Origin: Metabacillus flavus
GTDB lineage: Bacteria; Bacillota; Bacilli; Bacillales; Bacillaceae
Reading direction: 5' to 3'
Length of the DNA: 64,000 bases
NCBI RefSeq assembly: GCF_018283675.1
Contig: NZ_JAGVRK010000001.1
Location: 806,001-870,000, forward strand
A program made the position numbers and the translations under genes. Positions 8,551-20,624 of the stretch are shown here, in pieces. The notes below the pieces were generated by a model, which had not been told where the DNA came from, made no database searches, and worked only from the letters and a program-made list of their open reading frames with translations. How positions within the stretch are numbered: position 1 is the first letter of the stretch; each line of letters begins with the position of its first letter.

Positions 8551-9072
8551 ATGGAGAACCATCCGAAAAAGCTCTATGAATACAATGCGTGGGCGCATCA
8601 GCGGATTCTTGGCCATTTAAAGACCCTTCCTCAGGACATCTTTCATAAGGAAATAAAAAGCACCTTTCCCTCTGTTTCTGCGACGATGACTCATATCTAT
8701 GTAACAGAATATTTATGGCTTCAAGCGCTGGAAGGAAAGGAAATGGCGGCTGCTATGGAAGCGGCAGGTAAACTGCGTGAAGAGCTGGGAGAACTATCGC
8801 TGGATGAGATTGAAAAGGAGTTCATTGAAATAACCGCTCAATTTCAATCCTTCTTTAACCTCAATCCTGATTTGGAAAAGAAAATCATGCTCAACAATCC
8901 ATTCGCTGGAGAAAGAGAAACCAGTCTGGCAGAAATCATTTTTCATATTATAAATCACGGGACGTATCATAGAGGCAATATTTCAGCGATGCTTCACCAG
9001 CTGGATGAATCTTCTTTGATGACCGATTACGTATATTATTGGTACAGGGATCAGCTTACTCCTAAAAAATGA
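8551..9072 (+). CDS. DinB/DUF664-family protein
   Basis: This 173-residue four-helix-bundle protein belongs to the DinB superfamily, whose members bind a divalent metal. Likely metal-binding histidines are visible in MTHIYVTEYLW (near residue 48) and NHGTYHRGN (near residue 140), the usual three-His arrangement. Relatives include damage-inducible DinB and bacillithiol S-transferases, but the exact reaction here cannot be told. ATG follows AGGAGG. It converges on the next gene across a shared terminator. Confidence 0.82.
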   Translation: MENHPKKLYEYNAWAHQRILGHLKTLPQDIFHKEIKSTFPSVSATMTHIYVTEYLWLQALEGKEMAAAMEAAGKLREELGELSLDEIEKEFIEITAQFQSFFNLNPDLEKKIMLNNPFAGERETSLAEIIFHIINHGTYHRGNISAMLHQLDESSLMTDYVYYWYRDQLTPKK

Positions 9073-9073
9073 A

Positions 9074-9104
9074 AAGGACCGGATGCTTGGTATCCGGTCC
9101 TTCC
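9074..9104. terminator. Bidirectional intrinsic terminator
   Basis: GGACCGGAT and ATCCGGTCC form a perfect 9-bp stem with a T-rich tail on the plus strand and an A/T-rich one on the other. It separates the convergent DinB-like and small ribbon-helix-helix genes. Confidence 0.8.
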
Positions 9105-9106
9105 TT

Positions 9107-9262
9107 TTATTCTTCTTTTTTGCTGCGTCCAGCGCGTTTTACTGCTTCCTTCAAAATAATCTCGATCTGAGCATTTACACTTCGGATTTCATCGTCTGCC
9201 CATTTTTCAAGCGCTTTGTAGAGCTCGGGATCAATTCTGAGAGGGAAATTTTTTCGCTTCAT
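9107..9262 (-). CDS. Small Arc/HicB-like ribbon-helix-helix protein, 51 residues
   Basis: The short open frame encodes a basic protein with a ribbon-helix-helix pattern: beta strand [19 protein letters not shown], then [20 protein letters not shown]. This is the size and pattern of Arc or stand-alone HicB-type DNA-binding proteins. It begins 12 bp after the SPFH-domain gene on the same strand and shares its transcript. No toxin gene is adjacent, so a toxin-antitoxin role is unsupported. Pairing with an SPFH gene is its most informative trait. Confidence 0.7.
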   Translation of the reverse strand: MKRKNFPLRIDPELYKALEKWADDEIRSVNAQIEIILKEAVKRAGRSKKEE

Positions 9263-9273
9263 TTCATCACAAC

Positions 9274-10140
9274 CTAGTAGATGCTTCCTGAATTAATGAT
9301 CGGCTGCATGCCTTTTTCAGACACGAGGGAGACCATCAAATTATTCACCATCTGTGCTTTTTTCTCTTCATCCAATTCCACAACGCCTTCTTCAGCAAGC
9401 TGATCGATTGCGGACTTCACAAGACCTACGGCTCCATCAACAATAACTTTTCTTGCAGCAAGAACCGCAGTTGCCTGCTGTCTCTGCAGCATAGCTGATG
9501 CAATTTCAGACGAATAAGCAAGGTGCATAATTCTGGCCTCGATCACTTCAACCCCTGCAACTTGAAGTCTTCTTTGAAGATCGCTTGCCAGCATATCGGC
9601 AATTTCATCACTATTTTTCCTTAAAGAGATACCCTCATCTCCGTAAAAATTATCATAAGGATACTGAGTGGCGATATGACGAATTCCAGTTTCACTTTGG
9701 ATGCGGACAAATTCTACATAATCGTTTACATCATACATGGCTTTCGCTGAATCCAATACCCTGTAAACAATGACAGCTGCAATTTCAATCGGATTACCTT
9801 CAAAATCATTCACTTTAAGCTTGTCACTGTTAAAGTTCACCGCTCGAAGTGAAATGGTGCTGCGGATTGTGAGCGGAATCGTCATCCAAAATCCTTGATC
9901 ACGGATGACTCCCCGGTATGTGCCGAAGAACGTACAAACATTTGCTTTATTAGGCTGGACAATCGTCAGCCCGCTGAGCACAAGCATACCTAGAAGAAGG
10001 GAGGCAATGGCTAAAACAATCCCCGCGACTTCTCCAAACTGCTGCTGTGCATTGAAGAAGAAGAGGGCTCCTCCGCAAAAGATGAGAAACAATAGGATAC
10101 CCATGAATCCATTAACCTTCCAGATCTTTTTCTCTGTCAT
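9274..10140 (-). CDS. SPFH/Band 7 domain membrane protein
   Basis: The 288-residue protein has two hydrophobic segments at the N terminus (about residues 12-30 and 38-60). An SPFH domain follows ([20 protein letters not shown] onward) with a long amphipathic helical region to about residue 270. Such proteins oligomerise at the membrane and organise microdomains; the specific client is unknown. It is followed in the same operon by the 51-residue ribbon-helix-helix gene, which may regulate it. ATG is the first start in the frame. The 330 bp upstream hold a separate terminator and the perR promoter. Confidence 0.85.
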   Translation of the reverse strand: MTEKKIWKVNGFMGILLFLIFCGGALFFFNAQQQFGEVAGIVLAIASLLLGMLVLSGLTIVQPNKANVCTFFGTYRGVIRDQGFWMTIPLTIRSTISLRAVNFNSDKLKVNDFEGNPIEIAAVIVYRVLDSAKAMYDVNDYVEFVRIQSETGIRHIATQYPYDNFYGDEGISLRKNSDEIADMLASDLQRRLQVAGVEVIEARIMHLAYSSEIASAMLQRQQATAVLAARKVIVDGAVGLVKSAIDQLAEEGVVELDEEKKAQMVNNLMVSLVSEKGMQPIINSGSIY

Positions 10141-10318
10141 TCATCTGACCCCCAATATATTTATATCATTATGATATCACTTTAATATCAGAATTACACT
10201 ATAATTTTACATTTAAGGAAAAATGTTTGAAAAGGGGGCGTTCGTCCATTCCGAAATTGGCACTGCGGTATATAGTAAGAGGGAAGGCATAACCTCCTCA
10301 AAAGTTAGTGCGACATTG

Positions 10319-10348
10319 GTGCAGAATTAATTTCTGCACATTTTTTTA
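10319..10348 (+). terminator. Orphan intrinsic terminator upstream of perR
   Basis: GTGCAGAA and TTCTGCAC form a perfect 8-bp stem with a short loop and a run of seven T. No plus-strand gene lies upstream in the 10141-10318 stretch, so it may end a short RNA. It also insulates perR from upstream reading. Confidence 0.6.
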
Positions 10349-10392
10349 TGAGAAAACTTTTTCTTAATTGCGTATTCCAGCAGGGCGGAGCA

Positions 10393-10422
10393 TTGACAAA
10401 ACTCAATTCCGCAGAGTACACT
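10393..10422 (+). promoter_or_regulatory. perR promoter
   Basis: TTGACA (10393-10398) and TACACT (10417-10422) are 18 bp apart. The start site would fall within the Per box just downstream. Confidence 0.6.
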
Positions 10423-10424
10423 AT

Positions 10425-10439
10425 TTATAAATATTACAA
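10425..10439. promoter_or_regulatory. Per box (PerR operator)
   Basis: TTATAAATATTACAA matches the Per box consensus TTATAATNATTATAA at all but two of the defined positions. It overlaps the transcription start region of perR, as expected for autorepression relieved by peroxide. Confidence 0.7.
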
Positions 10440-10475
10440 TGTGAGAATGTTTTTCGGAAGAGAGGTGCATGGCGG

Positions 10476-10913
10476 ATGTCTGAACATCAGCTCAAGGAAG
10501 CGATTGATACATTAAAGCAAACCGGAGTCCGGATTACCCCGCAGCGTCATGCGATTTTGGAATACCTTATTCAATCCATGAACCATCCTACAGCGGACGA
10601 TATCTATAAATCATTGGAAGGTAAGTTTCCAAATATGAGTGTGGCTACGGTCTATAATAACCTTCGGGTTTTCAAGGAAGTCGGACTTGTGAAGGAGTTA
10701 ACCTATGGAGATTCCTCCAGCAGGTTCGATTTTGTAACAACAGAGCATTATCATGTTATTTGTGAAATGTGCGGAAAGATTGTTGATTTCCATTATCCTG
10801 GACTCGATGAAGTTGAGCATCTGGCGGCTCATGTTACTGGATTCAAAGTGAGCCATCACCGAATGGAGATCTACGGTGAATGCAGCGGGTGCGCTCAAAA
10901 AAATATCCATTAA
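10476..10913 (+). CDS. perR: Peroxide-responsive repressor PerR (Fur family)
   Basis: This metal-dependent repressor controls peroxide stress genes and is inactivated by iron-catalysed oxidation of histidines. The 145-residue sequence has the N-terminal winged helix ([10 protein letters not shown] recognition helix) and the full regulatory metal site: His37, Asp85, His91, His93 and Asp104. The structural zinc site is Cys96-Cys99 and Cys136-Cys139. The Asp at position 104 separates PerR from Fur. Its own promoter carries a Per box. It lies convergent to ygzB across a shared terminator. Confidence 0.96.
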   Translation: MSEHQLKEAIDTLKQTGVRITPQRHAILEYLIQSMNHPTADDIYKSLEGKFPNMSVATVYNNLRVFKEVGLVKELTYGDSSSRFDFVTTEHYHVICEMCGKIVDFHYPGLDEVEHLAAHVTGFKVSHHRMEIYGECSGCAQKNIH

Positions 10914-10948
10914 AAAAGCTGATAGGAAGCGCCTATCAGCTTTTTTTT
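10914..10948. terminator. Bidirectional terminator between perR and ygzB
   Basis: AAAGCTGATAGG and CCTATCAGCTTT form a perfect stem around AAGCG, with A and T tracts on either side, serving both convergent genes. Confidence 0.85.
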
Positions 10949-11295
10949 GCCGTTTTTCGGTTGTAATCTTCATTAAACTCTTTGCCTTCCAGCTGCTTGT
11001 CCAGTGTGAGAGGTTCTCTGCAATGCATACACATATCCACTCTCCCGAGAATTTTCGTAGGTTTTTGACATGCTGGACAGATAACCTGAACAGCTCGTGT
11101 AGAAAGCATGCCAATCCAAAAGTAAACTGCCGTGCTGGCTAAAACTGAAAGCAAGCCGAGGATCATGAAGATAGTCATTGCGATAATAGATTGCCTGAAA
11201 AAGATCCCTAAATACATGATGAAAAACCCAACAAAAACTAAGCTAAGCGCGAAAGTTCTTATTTTATTAATTTTGTTTGAATAAGCGCGAGCCAT
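10936..11295 (-). CDS. ygzB: UPF0295 membrane protein YgzB
   Basis: The 119-residue protein has two transmembrane helices (about residues 15-35 and 40-62). A cytoplasmic zinc-ribbon-like CPAC...CMHC pair lies near residues 73 and 89, which is the layout of the UPF0295 family. Function is unknown in the family. Position and orientation next to perR match B. subtilis ygzB. The gene overlaps the terminator stem at its 3' end. Confidence 0.9.
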   Translation of the reverse strand: MARAYSNKINKIRTFALSLVFVGFFIMYLGIFFRQSIIAMTIFMILGLLSVLASTAVYFWIGMLSTRAVQVICPACQKPTKILGRVDMCMHCREPLTLDKQLEGKEFNEDYNRKTAKKS

Positions 11296-11495
11296 CCCAT
11301 CAACCCCTTATACTAAATATAGCACAGGAAGCGGAGAGGATTTTGAAAAAATCACCATTAATATCCGAAAAATATCCTTGTCGAAAAAATGTCTTTTAAT
11401 CCTTTAGTGGGATAAATGTTTGTCGAAAAAGGGTATTAGAAAAAAATGTAGAAGTTAAGAAACGAATCAATATTGTGCTTGGAGGAATTATTGAA

Positions 11496-12368
11496 ATGGA
11501 AAACATTCTTCGCCCTATCTATCAGGAACGGGCAAGTCACCCGGACACGCTTGCTGTCATCATGGTTGAAAAAAAGGATCAAACCTCTCCGGGAACGGAT
11601 ATGTTTGATGCAGCGCTGCTAATTATTGTCCGCACAGCGGAAATCCCAGTACATATAAAACATTATGAGTTTAACGATCATAAGGCATCCATGCATATCG
11701 TGACAGAGAAACAGATCAGTGAATGGCTTGTGCTTGGAACAAACAGAAGGATCATTGATTGGATTTTAAATGGCAAGGTATTATTTGATCGGAATGAATA
11801 TTTATCTCAACTGGTAGAAAAACTTAGTACATTCCCATTCTCTGAAAGAAAGCTGAAAATTGTCATGGAATACGGGAAGCTGATCAGACGTTATTTTGAG
11901 GGGAAATCTTTTTTTGAAGCAAAGCAGTATTTGGATGCATATAATCATATCGTTCATGCCCTTCATCATCTTGCAAGATTAGAAGTTATTGATCAGGGGT
12001 TTTATCCGGAGATTACTGTCTGGAATCAAGTTCGGCAGATTGAACCGCAGGTCCATAAGCTTTATCAGGAGCTGATCGATAGTGGAGAGCCCCTCAATAA
12101 AAGACTGGAGCTTCTTTTTCTTGCGAGTGATTTTTTGATTCATTCAAAAGCAGATGTGGGAGCGGCGCATTTACTTTCTATATTAGAAGAAAAGGAATTC
12201 TGGCACTTTTCGGAGCTCCTGGCTCACCCGGAGATCGCTTATTATGCGGTGGATCTGAGTATTTTGCTTGAGTTTTTAGTGGAGAGACAGTTCGTGGGCA
12301 TTCATCTAATTGAAACGAAGGGCAAGGGAATTTATCACCGGGCTTATTCTTTTAAAAAAAGTTATTGA
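11496..12368 (+). CDS. ygxA: Nucleotidyltransferase-like protein YgxA
   Basis: The 290-residue protein begins MENILRPIYQERASHP and belongs to the YgxA family found just before an rRNA operon in Bacillus. The N-terminal part has a nucleotidyltransferase-like fold (DMFDAALLIIV strand with paired acidic residues). A helical substrate-binding region follows. Biochemical function is unknown. ATG 11496 is chosen because GGAGGA lies 9 nt upstream; the earlier in-frame GTG at 11475 precedes that site. The stop codon runs directly into the first rrn promoter. Confidence 0.88.
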   Translation: MENILRPIYQERASHPDTLAVIMVEKKDQTSPGTDMFDAALLIIVRTAEIPVHIKHYEFNDHKASMHIVTEKQISEWLVLGTNRRIIDWILNGKVLFDRNEYLSQLVEKLSTFPFSERKLKIVMEYGKLIRRYFEGKSFFEAKQYLDAYNHIVHALHHLARLEVIDQGFYPEITVWNQVRQIEPQVHKLYQELIDSGEPLNKRLELLFLASDFLIHSKADVGAAHLLSILEEKEFWHFSELLAHPEIAYYAVDLSILLEFLVERQFVGIHLIETKGKGIYHRAYSFKKSY

Positions 12369-12393
12369 CCAAGGTTGTGACAGGTGGTATATT
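12365..12393 (+). promoter_or_regulatory. rrn promoter P1
   Basis: TTGACC (12365-12370) and TATATT (12388-12393) are separated by exactly 17 bp, overlapping the end of ygxA. Confidence 0.75.
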
Positions 12394-12460
12394 AATAAGC
12401 GTCGCTGCTGAACGAAGCCGATAACGCCGAAATCGGCAGCGATAAAAAATAAAAAAGTTG

Positions 12461-12489
12461 TTGACTCGGGCTTCTGAAAATGTTATATT
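12461..12489 (+). promoter_or_regulatory. rrn promoter P2
   Basis: TTGACT (12461-12466) and TATATT (12484-12489) with a 17-bp spacer repeat the P1 arrangement 96 bp downstream. Tandem promoters are usual for Bacillus rRNA operons. Confidence 0.8.
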
Positions 12490-12525
12490 TATAAAGTCGC
12501 TTCTGAGGAAACGAACGAAACAAAA

Positions 12526-12537
12526 TGATCTTTGAAA
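12526..12537 (+). promoter_or_regulatory. boxA-like antitermination element, 16S leader
   Basis: TGATCTTTGAAA resembles the rrn boxA consensus and lies in the leader between P2 and 16S. A better copy, TGTTCTTTGAAA, occurs at 14231-14242 in the 16S-23S spacer. Confidence 0.55.
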
Positions 12538-12599
12538 ACTAAACAAATCGAAGTGCCAACGTTAATTCTAGAGCAACAAACAAGAGCTAGTCAAACTAC

Positions 12600-14144
<1,545 letters not shown>

Positions 14145-14230
14145 AAGAATTATCAGCACCTATGTGGTGCACAATTAACGGACGCACTTCGATTTTGTTT
14201 AGTTTTGAGAGATCATTCTCTCTATAAACT

Positions 14231-14242
14231 TGTTCTTTGAAA
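14231..14242 (+). promoter_or_regulatory. boxA element in the 16S-23S spacer
   Basis: TGTTCTTTGAAA followed by ACTAGATAAC is the standard spacer boxA. The 242-bp spacer (14141-14382) contains no tRNA gene. Confidence 0.6.
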
Positions 14243-14382
14243 ACTAGATAACGATATGAATGTCAAACATTCACACGAGTAAGCAAGTAACCTTACGATT
14301 TTCTTCTGCGCTTGCGTATGAAGAGAACATCAAGTCTGAAGACATCTGTTTTCAGCTCTAACGAAGATAACTTCCGTTATCA

Positions 14383-17310
<2,928 letters not shown>

Positions 17311-17433
17311 ATTCAAGTAAGGCTGCTTTACTCGTGCAGCAATCGTTATCTAGTTTTGAGTGAACAAAAAAGATTAAAAAAAGTCTTGATTTTTTCTCCT
17401 CAAACTATATAATTAATCTTGTCACTTTTAAAA

Positions 17434-17553
17434 TTTGTCTGGTAACTATGGCAAAGAGGTCACACCCGTTCCCATACCGAACACGGAAGTTAAGCTCTTT
17501 AGCGCCAATGGTAGTTGGGGGTTTCCCCCTGTGAGAGTAGGACGTTGCCAGGC
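17434..17553 (+). rRNA. rrf: 5S ribosomal RNA
   Basis: About 118 nt containing CACACCCGTTCCCATACCGAACACGGAAGTTAAGC-type core sequence and closing with GTAGGACGTTGCCAGGCA. The terminal stem pairs TCTGGTAAC with GTTGCCAGG. Confidence 0.95.
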
Positions 17554-17559
17554 AGGTAT

Positions 17560-17634
17560 TCCGCAGTAGCTCAGTGGTAGAGCTATCGGCTGTTAACCGA
17601 TCGGTCGCAGGTTCGAGTCCTGCCTGCGGAGCCA
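17560..17634 (+). tRNA. tRNA-Asn (GTT)
   Basis: Cloverleaf with anticodon GTT in CTGTTAACC; acceptor TCCGCAG/CTGCGGA and encoded CCA. First gene of the cluster, 6 nt after 5S. Confidence 0.96.
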
Positions 17635-17640
17635 TATTAT

Positions 17641-17731
17641 GGAGAGCTGTCCGAGTGGCCGAAGGAGCACGATTGGAAATCGTGTATACGTCATAAGCGT
17701 ATCGGGGGTTCGAATCCCCCGCTCTCCGCCA
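17641..17731 (+). tRNA. tRNA-Ser (GGA)
   Basis: Type II tRNA with a long variable arm; anticodon GGA in TTGGAAA; encoded CCA. Confidence 0.95.
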
Positions 17732-17739
17732 TAATATCT

Positions 17740-17814
17740 GGCCCGTTGGTCAAGCGGTTAAGACACCGCCCTTTCACGGCGGTAACACGGGTTCGAATCC
17801 CGTACGGGTCACCA
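17740..17814 (+). tRNA. tRNA-Glu (TTC)
   Basis: Anticodon TTC in CTTTCAC; T arm GGGTTCGAATCCC; encoded CCA. Confidence 0.95.
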
Positions 17815-17867
17815 ACAGTTTTTAATCAGCAGCAAGTTAAAGGTGTTATAATCACCCAACAAAATGA

Positions 17868-17960
17868 TTGCAAGAGGGTTGGGAGGAGCAAGCAATTCTA
17901 GGAGTCGAGAGAGCGAACACGACAACGAAGTGCGCCGCTCATCACAAACCGAAACTATAT
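17868..17960 (+). repeat. GA-rich intergenic element before tRNA-Val (element A)
   Basis: The 146-bp gap between tRNA-Glu and tRNA-Val is unusually long. It contains AAGAGGGTT, GTCGAGAGAGCGAA and a terminal CCGAAACTATAT immediately before the tRNA. The same order of motifs occurs at 18385-18517 before tRNA-Phe. No open reading frame is convincing. A small hairpin GGTG-TTATAAT-CACC lies just upstream at 17842. Confidence 0.45.
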
Positions 17961-18036
17961 GGAGGATTAGCTCAGCTGGGAGAGCATCTGCCTTACAAGC
18001 AGAGGGTCGGCGGTTCGATCCCGTCATCCTCCACCA
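17961..18036 (+). tRNA. tRNA-Val (TAC)
   Basis: Anticodon TAC in CTTACAA; acceptor GGAGGAT/ATCCTCC; encoded CCA. Confidence 0.96.
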
Positions 18037-18060
18037 TTTTAACTTAATAACTTTTATTAC

Positions 18061-18197
18061 CGCGGGGTGGAGCAACGAGCAATGCTTCCGTGAAAAAGCT
18101 TCGAGTTGTACTCGCCGAGCTGCTGCTTGGTTTTACTTCCTGAGGCGAGGACAGTCCGCTGTCTATGAGCATAGCTAAACTTAATACTTTTTATTAT
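18061..18197 (+). repeat. tRNA-fMet 5' fragment plus conserved hairpin (element B)
   Basis: CGCGGGGTGGAGCA (18061-18074) repeats the first 14 nt of the tRNA-fMet that follows at 18198, including a near-identical leader. A hairpin follows: 18108-18116 pairs with 18144-18152 around one A-G mismatch. The loop GAGCTGCTGCTTG, ten variable bases, CTGA is shared with elements D and E. The fragment lacks anticodon and T arms and cannot be a tRNA. Confidence 0.7.
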
Positions 18198-18274
<77 letters not shown>

Positions 18275-18278
18275 AAAT

Positions 18279-18355
18279 GGTCCGGTAGTTCAGTTGGTTA
18301 GAATGCCTGCCTGTCACGCAGGAGGTCGCGGGTTCGAGTCCCGTCCGGACCGCCA
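18279..18355 (+). tRNA. tRNA-Asp (GTC)
   Basis: Anticodon GTC in CTGTCAC; acceptor GGTCCGG/CCGGACC; encoded CCA. Confidence 0.96.
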
Positions 18356-18384
18356 TTTGATTTTTCGATCAAATCTAAGTAAAA

Positions 18385-18517
18385 TGTAAGAGGGTTTCAA
18401 TAAGCGAGAAGGTCGAGGAAGCGACTGAGTGAGCACAGGAGCGTATATCAATACGTGAGGATGCGATCGAGGGAGCAGACGAAGAGATTCGAAGCTTAGT
18501 GGAAGCCGAAACTTAAT
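18385..18517 (+). repeat. GA-rich intergenic element before tRNA-Phe fragment (element C)
   Basis: Motifs AAGAGGGTT, GGTCGAGGAAGCGAC, a hairpin CGTAT-ATCA-ATACG and a terminal CCGAAACTTAAT directly precede the partial tRNA-Phe. The order resembles element A. No coding frame is convincing. Confidence 0.45.
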
Positions 18518-18665
18518 GGCTTGGTAGCTCAGTCGGTAGAGCACGTTCGAATAAGCTGCGAAGCGAAACATCAGCGCACAAATCGAGCTGCTGCTTGAAT
18601 AGGCTTTCTGAGATTTGGGCGATTGTGCAAGTGAAATACTTTGGTTCTGACGTAAACAATAAAAT
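18518..18665 (+). repeat. tRNA-Phe 5' fragment plus conserved hairpin (element D)
   Basis: Bases 18518-18543 equal the first 26 nt (acceptor strand and D arm) of tRNA-Phe at 18666. The hairpin that follows pairs CGCACAAATC (18575-18584) with GATTTGGGCG (18612-18621) around a single A-G mismatch. The loop is GAGCTGCTGCTTG, ten bases, CTGA. Loop length and mismatch are the same as in elements B and E. Confidence 0.75.
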
Positions 18666-18741
18666 GGCTTGGTAGCTCAGTCGGTAGAGCAATGGACTGA
18701 AAATCCATGTGTCGGCGGTTCGATTCCGTCCCAAGCCACCA
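18666..18741 (+). tRNA. tRNA-Phe (GAA)
   Basis: Anticodon GAA in CTGAAAA; acceptor GGCTTGG/CCAAGCC; encoded CCA. Confidence 0.96.
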
Positions 18742-18760
18742 TAATCAACTTAGATAATAT

Positions 18761-18905
18761 GCCGGTGTAGCTCAATTGGTAGAGCACGATCGAATAAGCT
18801 CCCTGGAATCACTTCAGCGCACAGATCGAGCAGCTTCTTGACTAAACACCCTGAGATCTGGGCGACCTTATCAAGCAGGAACGGTTCATATCACAAATAT
18901 TATAT
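18761..18905 (+). repeat. tRNA-Thr 5' fragment plus conserved hairpin (element E)
   Basis: Bases 18761-18786 equal the first 26 nt of tRNA-Thr at 18906. The hairpin pairs CGCACAGATC (18818-18827) with GATCTGGGCG (18855-18864). Relative to element D one A-T pair has become G-C on both strands, a compensatory change. The loop GAGCAGCTTCTTG, ten bases, CTGA keeps the same length. Confidence 0.75.
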
Positions 18906-18978
<73 letters not shown>

Positions 18979-18994
18979 CTGTCTTCACTGATGT

Positions 18995-19078
18995 GGAGGG
19001 GTAGCGAAGTGGCTAAACGCGGCGGACTGTAAATCCGCTCCTTAGGGTTCGGCAGTTCGAATCTGCCCCCCTCCACCA
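18995..19078 (+). tRNA. tRNA-Tyr (GTA)
   Basis: Type II tRNA with long variable arm; anticodon GTA in CTGTAAA; encoded CCA. Confidence 0.95.
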
Positions 19079-19083
19079 TTTAT

Positions 19084-19157
19084 AGGGGCATAGTTTAACG
19101 GTAGAACAGAGGTCTCCAAAACCTCCGGTGTGGGTTCGATTCCTACTGCCCCTGCCA
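19084..19157 (+). tRNA. tRNA-Trp (CCA)
   Basis: Anticodon CCA in CTCCAAA; acceptor AGGGGCA/TGCCCCT; encoded 3' CCA. Confidence 0.95.
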
Positions 19158-19174
19158 ATATAATTTGATAATGT

Positions 19175-19251
19175 GGCGGTTGTGGCGAAGTGGTTAACGC
19201 ATCGGATTGTGGTTCCGACATTCGTGGGTTCGATTCCCATCAGTCGCCCCA
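19175..19251 (+). tRNA. tRNA-His (GTG)
   Basis: Anticodon GTG in TTGTGGT; an extra 5' G (position -1) pairs with C73, the histidine identity element; encoded CCA. Confidence 0.95.
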
Positions 19252-19313
19252 TATTTTTGTCTTTAGATATTGGCTGCTGTATAATGAACATACATAATGA
19301 GTACATACATAGA

Positions 19314-19388
19314 TGGGCTATAGCCAAGCGGTAAGGCAACGGACTTTGACTCCGTCATGCGTTGGTTCGAATCCAGCTAGCCCAGCCA
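19314..19388 (+). tRNA. tRNA-Gln (TTG)
   Basis: Anticodon TTG in CTTTGAC; acceptor TGGGCTA/TAGCCCA; encoded CCA. Confidence 0.95.
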
Positions 19389-19449
19389 TTTTTATTTTAA
19401 AGTAAATGATTCGTTTCCTTTTGCATAGAATGACATACAGAGGAAAAAT

Positions 19450-19524
19450 GCGGAAGTAGTTCAGTGGTAGAACATCACCTTGCCAAGGTGGGGGTCGCGG
19501 GTTCGAATCCCGTCTTCCGCTCCA
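19450..19524 (+). tRNA. tRNA-Gly (GCC)
   Basis: Anticodon GCC in TTGCCAA; acceptor GCGGAAG/CTTCCGC; encoded CCA. Confidence 0.95.
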
Positions 19525-19531
19525 TATGTAC

Positions 19532-19605
19532 GGCGGCATAGCCAAGAGGAAAGGCAGAGGACTGCAACTCCTTTACCCCCGGTTCGAATCCGGGTGCCGC
19601 CTCCA
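19532..19605 (+). tRNA. tRNA-Cys (GCA)
   Basis: Anticodon GCA in CTGCAAC; acceptor GGCGGCA/TGCCGCC; encoded CCA. Confidence 0.95.
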
Positions 19606-19613
19606 AATTGTAT

Positions 19614-19694
19614 GCCGGTGTGGCGGAATTGGCAGACGCGCACGACTCAAAATCGTGTTCCTCTGGAGTGCCGGTTCGACCCCGGCCACCGGTA
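19614..19694 (+). tRNA. tRNA-Leu (CAA)
   Basis: Type II tRNA; anticodon CAA in CTCAAAA. The acceptor ends CACCGGT-A followed by TCA instead of CCA, so the terminal triplet is not encoded. Last tRNA of the cluster. Confidence 0.92.
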
Positions 19695-19698
19695 TCAC

Positions 19699-19736
19699 AA
19701 AAAGACTTCAACGATTACGTTGGAGTCTTTTTTTTT
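19699..19736 (+). terminator. Terminator of the rRNA-tRNA operon
   Basis: AAAGACTTCAACG pairs with CGTTGGAGTCTTT around ATTA, followed by nine T. Confidence 0.85.
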
Positions 19737-19905
19737 CAGCAAGAAATTTCCTTTAATCTTATCGTAATTACACATAGGCCATTTTCTCTATAAATGTAGT
19801 TAATATACCTAATCTTCCTTTCGTTAAATTCTTTTCTTTGCAAACATGTTAGAATGGTAGGAAGAATTAAAATGAATACACTTTGCTTTTTAAGGAGCCC
19901 TTTGC

Positions 19906-20481
19906 TTGAATACATCCATTCAGGATATGAAGAAAAAAATAGATGAATATAAAAGCGGGCATATCTTGTACCTAATAGATGAGCCGCAGGCGTATTTGAA
20001 GAATGCTGCTGCCTACATTCTCTCAGGAGTTGAGCAGGGAGACCATGTCTTTGTCATTGAGAATGATCGAATGTTTGCTTCGCTATTTGAACTGGTTAAA
20101 GCTTCTTTAACGAGGACTCAGTTGGACCGGGTTCATTTTGTGAATAATTTTGATTTTTACTATTCCCGAGGGGATTTTAATACGCCGACCATTGTGGCTT
20201 ATTTTCTGGAGGTTGTGAAACCAATTATTGATGCAGAGCAATCTTATCGGACGTGGGCTCATATTGAGTGGGGAAAGTTACAGGATATTGAGGATGAGGT
20301 TGATGCATATGAGGTCAACGCTCAAAAGACTGTGCATGAGATGGATTTGCTTTCTGTTTGTGGATACGATAAGGATCGGCTGACTGAAGATATGAAGGGT
20401 TCACTTTTGAATTCCCATGATTGTTTAATGCTTGAAGATGAAATTGTGCTTTTGAATCAGCAGGATGCTGTTGGGGATTAA
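19906..20481 (+). CDS. MEDS-domain (DcmR-like sensory) protein
   Basis: The 191-residue cytoplasmic protein matches the MEDS domain pattern. It opens with a GHILYLIDEPQAYLKNAAAY segment and GVEQGDHVFVIENDRM, a RecA/KaiC-like first strand-loop. Later come WAHIEWG and the closing SVCGYDKDRL. In methylotrophs such domains are fused to DcmR regulators; in Bacillus stand-alone copies occur near sigma-B regulators, with unknown ligand. TTG is used as start, 8 nt after AAGGAG. It stands alone between the tRNA terminator and its own terminator. Confidence 0.75.
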   Translation: MNTSIQDMKKKIDEYKSGHILYLIDEPQAYLKNAAAYILSGVEQGDHVFVIENDRMFASLFELVKASLTRTQLDRVHFVNNFDFYYSRGDFNTPTIVAYFLEVVKPIIDAEQSYRTWAHIEWGKLQDIEDEVDAYEVNAQKTVHEMDLLSVCGYDKDRLTEDMKGSLLNSHDCLMLEDEIVLLNQQDAVGD

Positions 20482-20483
20482 AT

Positions 20484-20520
20484 TAAAAAGAAATCTTACG
20501 TTTTGTAAGGTTTCTTTTTG
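20484..20520 (+). terminator. Terminator of the MEDS gene
   Basis: AAGAAATCTTAC pairs with GTAAGGTTTCTT around GTTTT, followed by T residues. Confidence 0.7.
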
Positions 20521-20624
20521 CTTTTATGAACATTCCATTAACAATCTCCATTTGCCTTGCCTTCCATACTAGTAACCTATACAATTAGTCCATAACCATC
20601 ACGTTACAGTTTGGGGTGATCACG

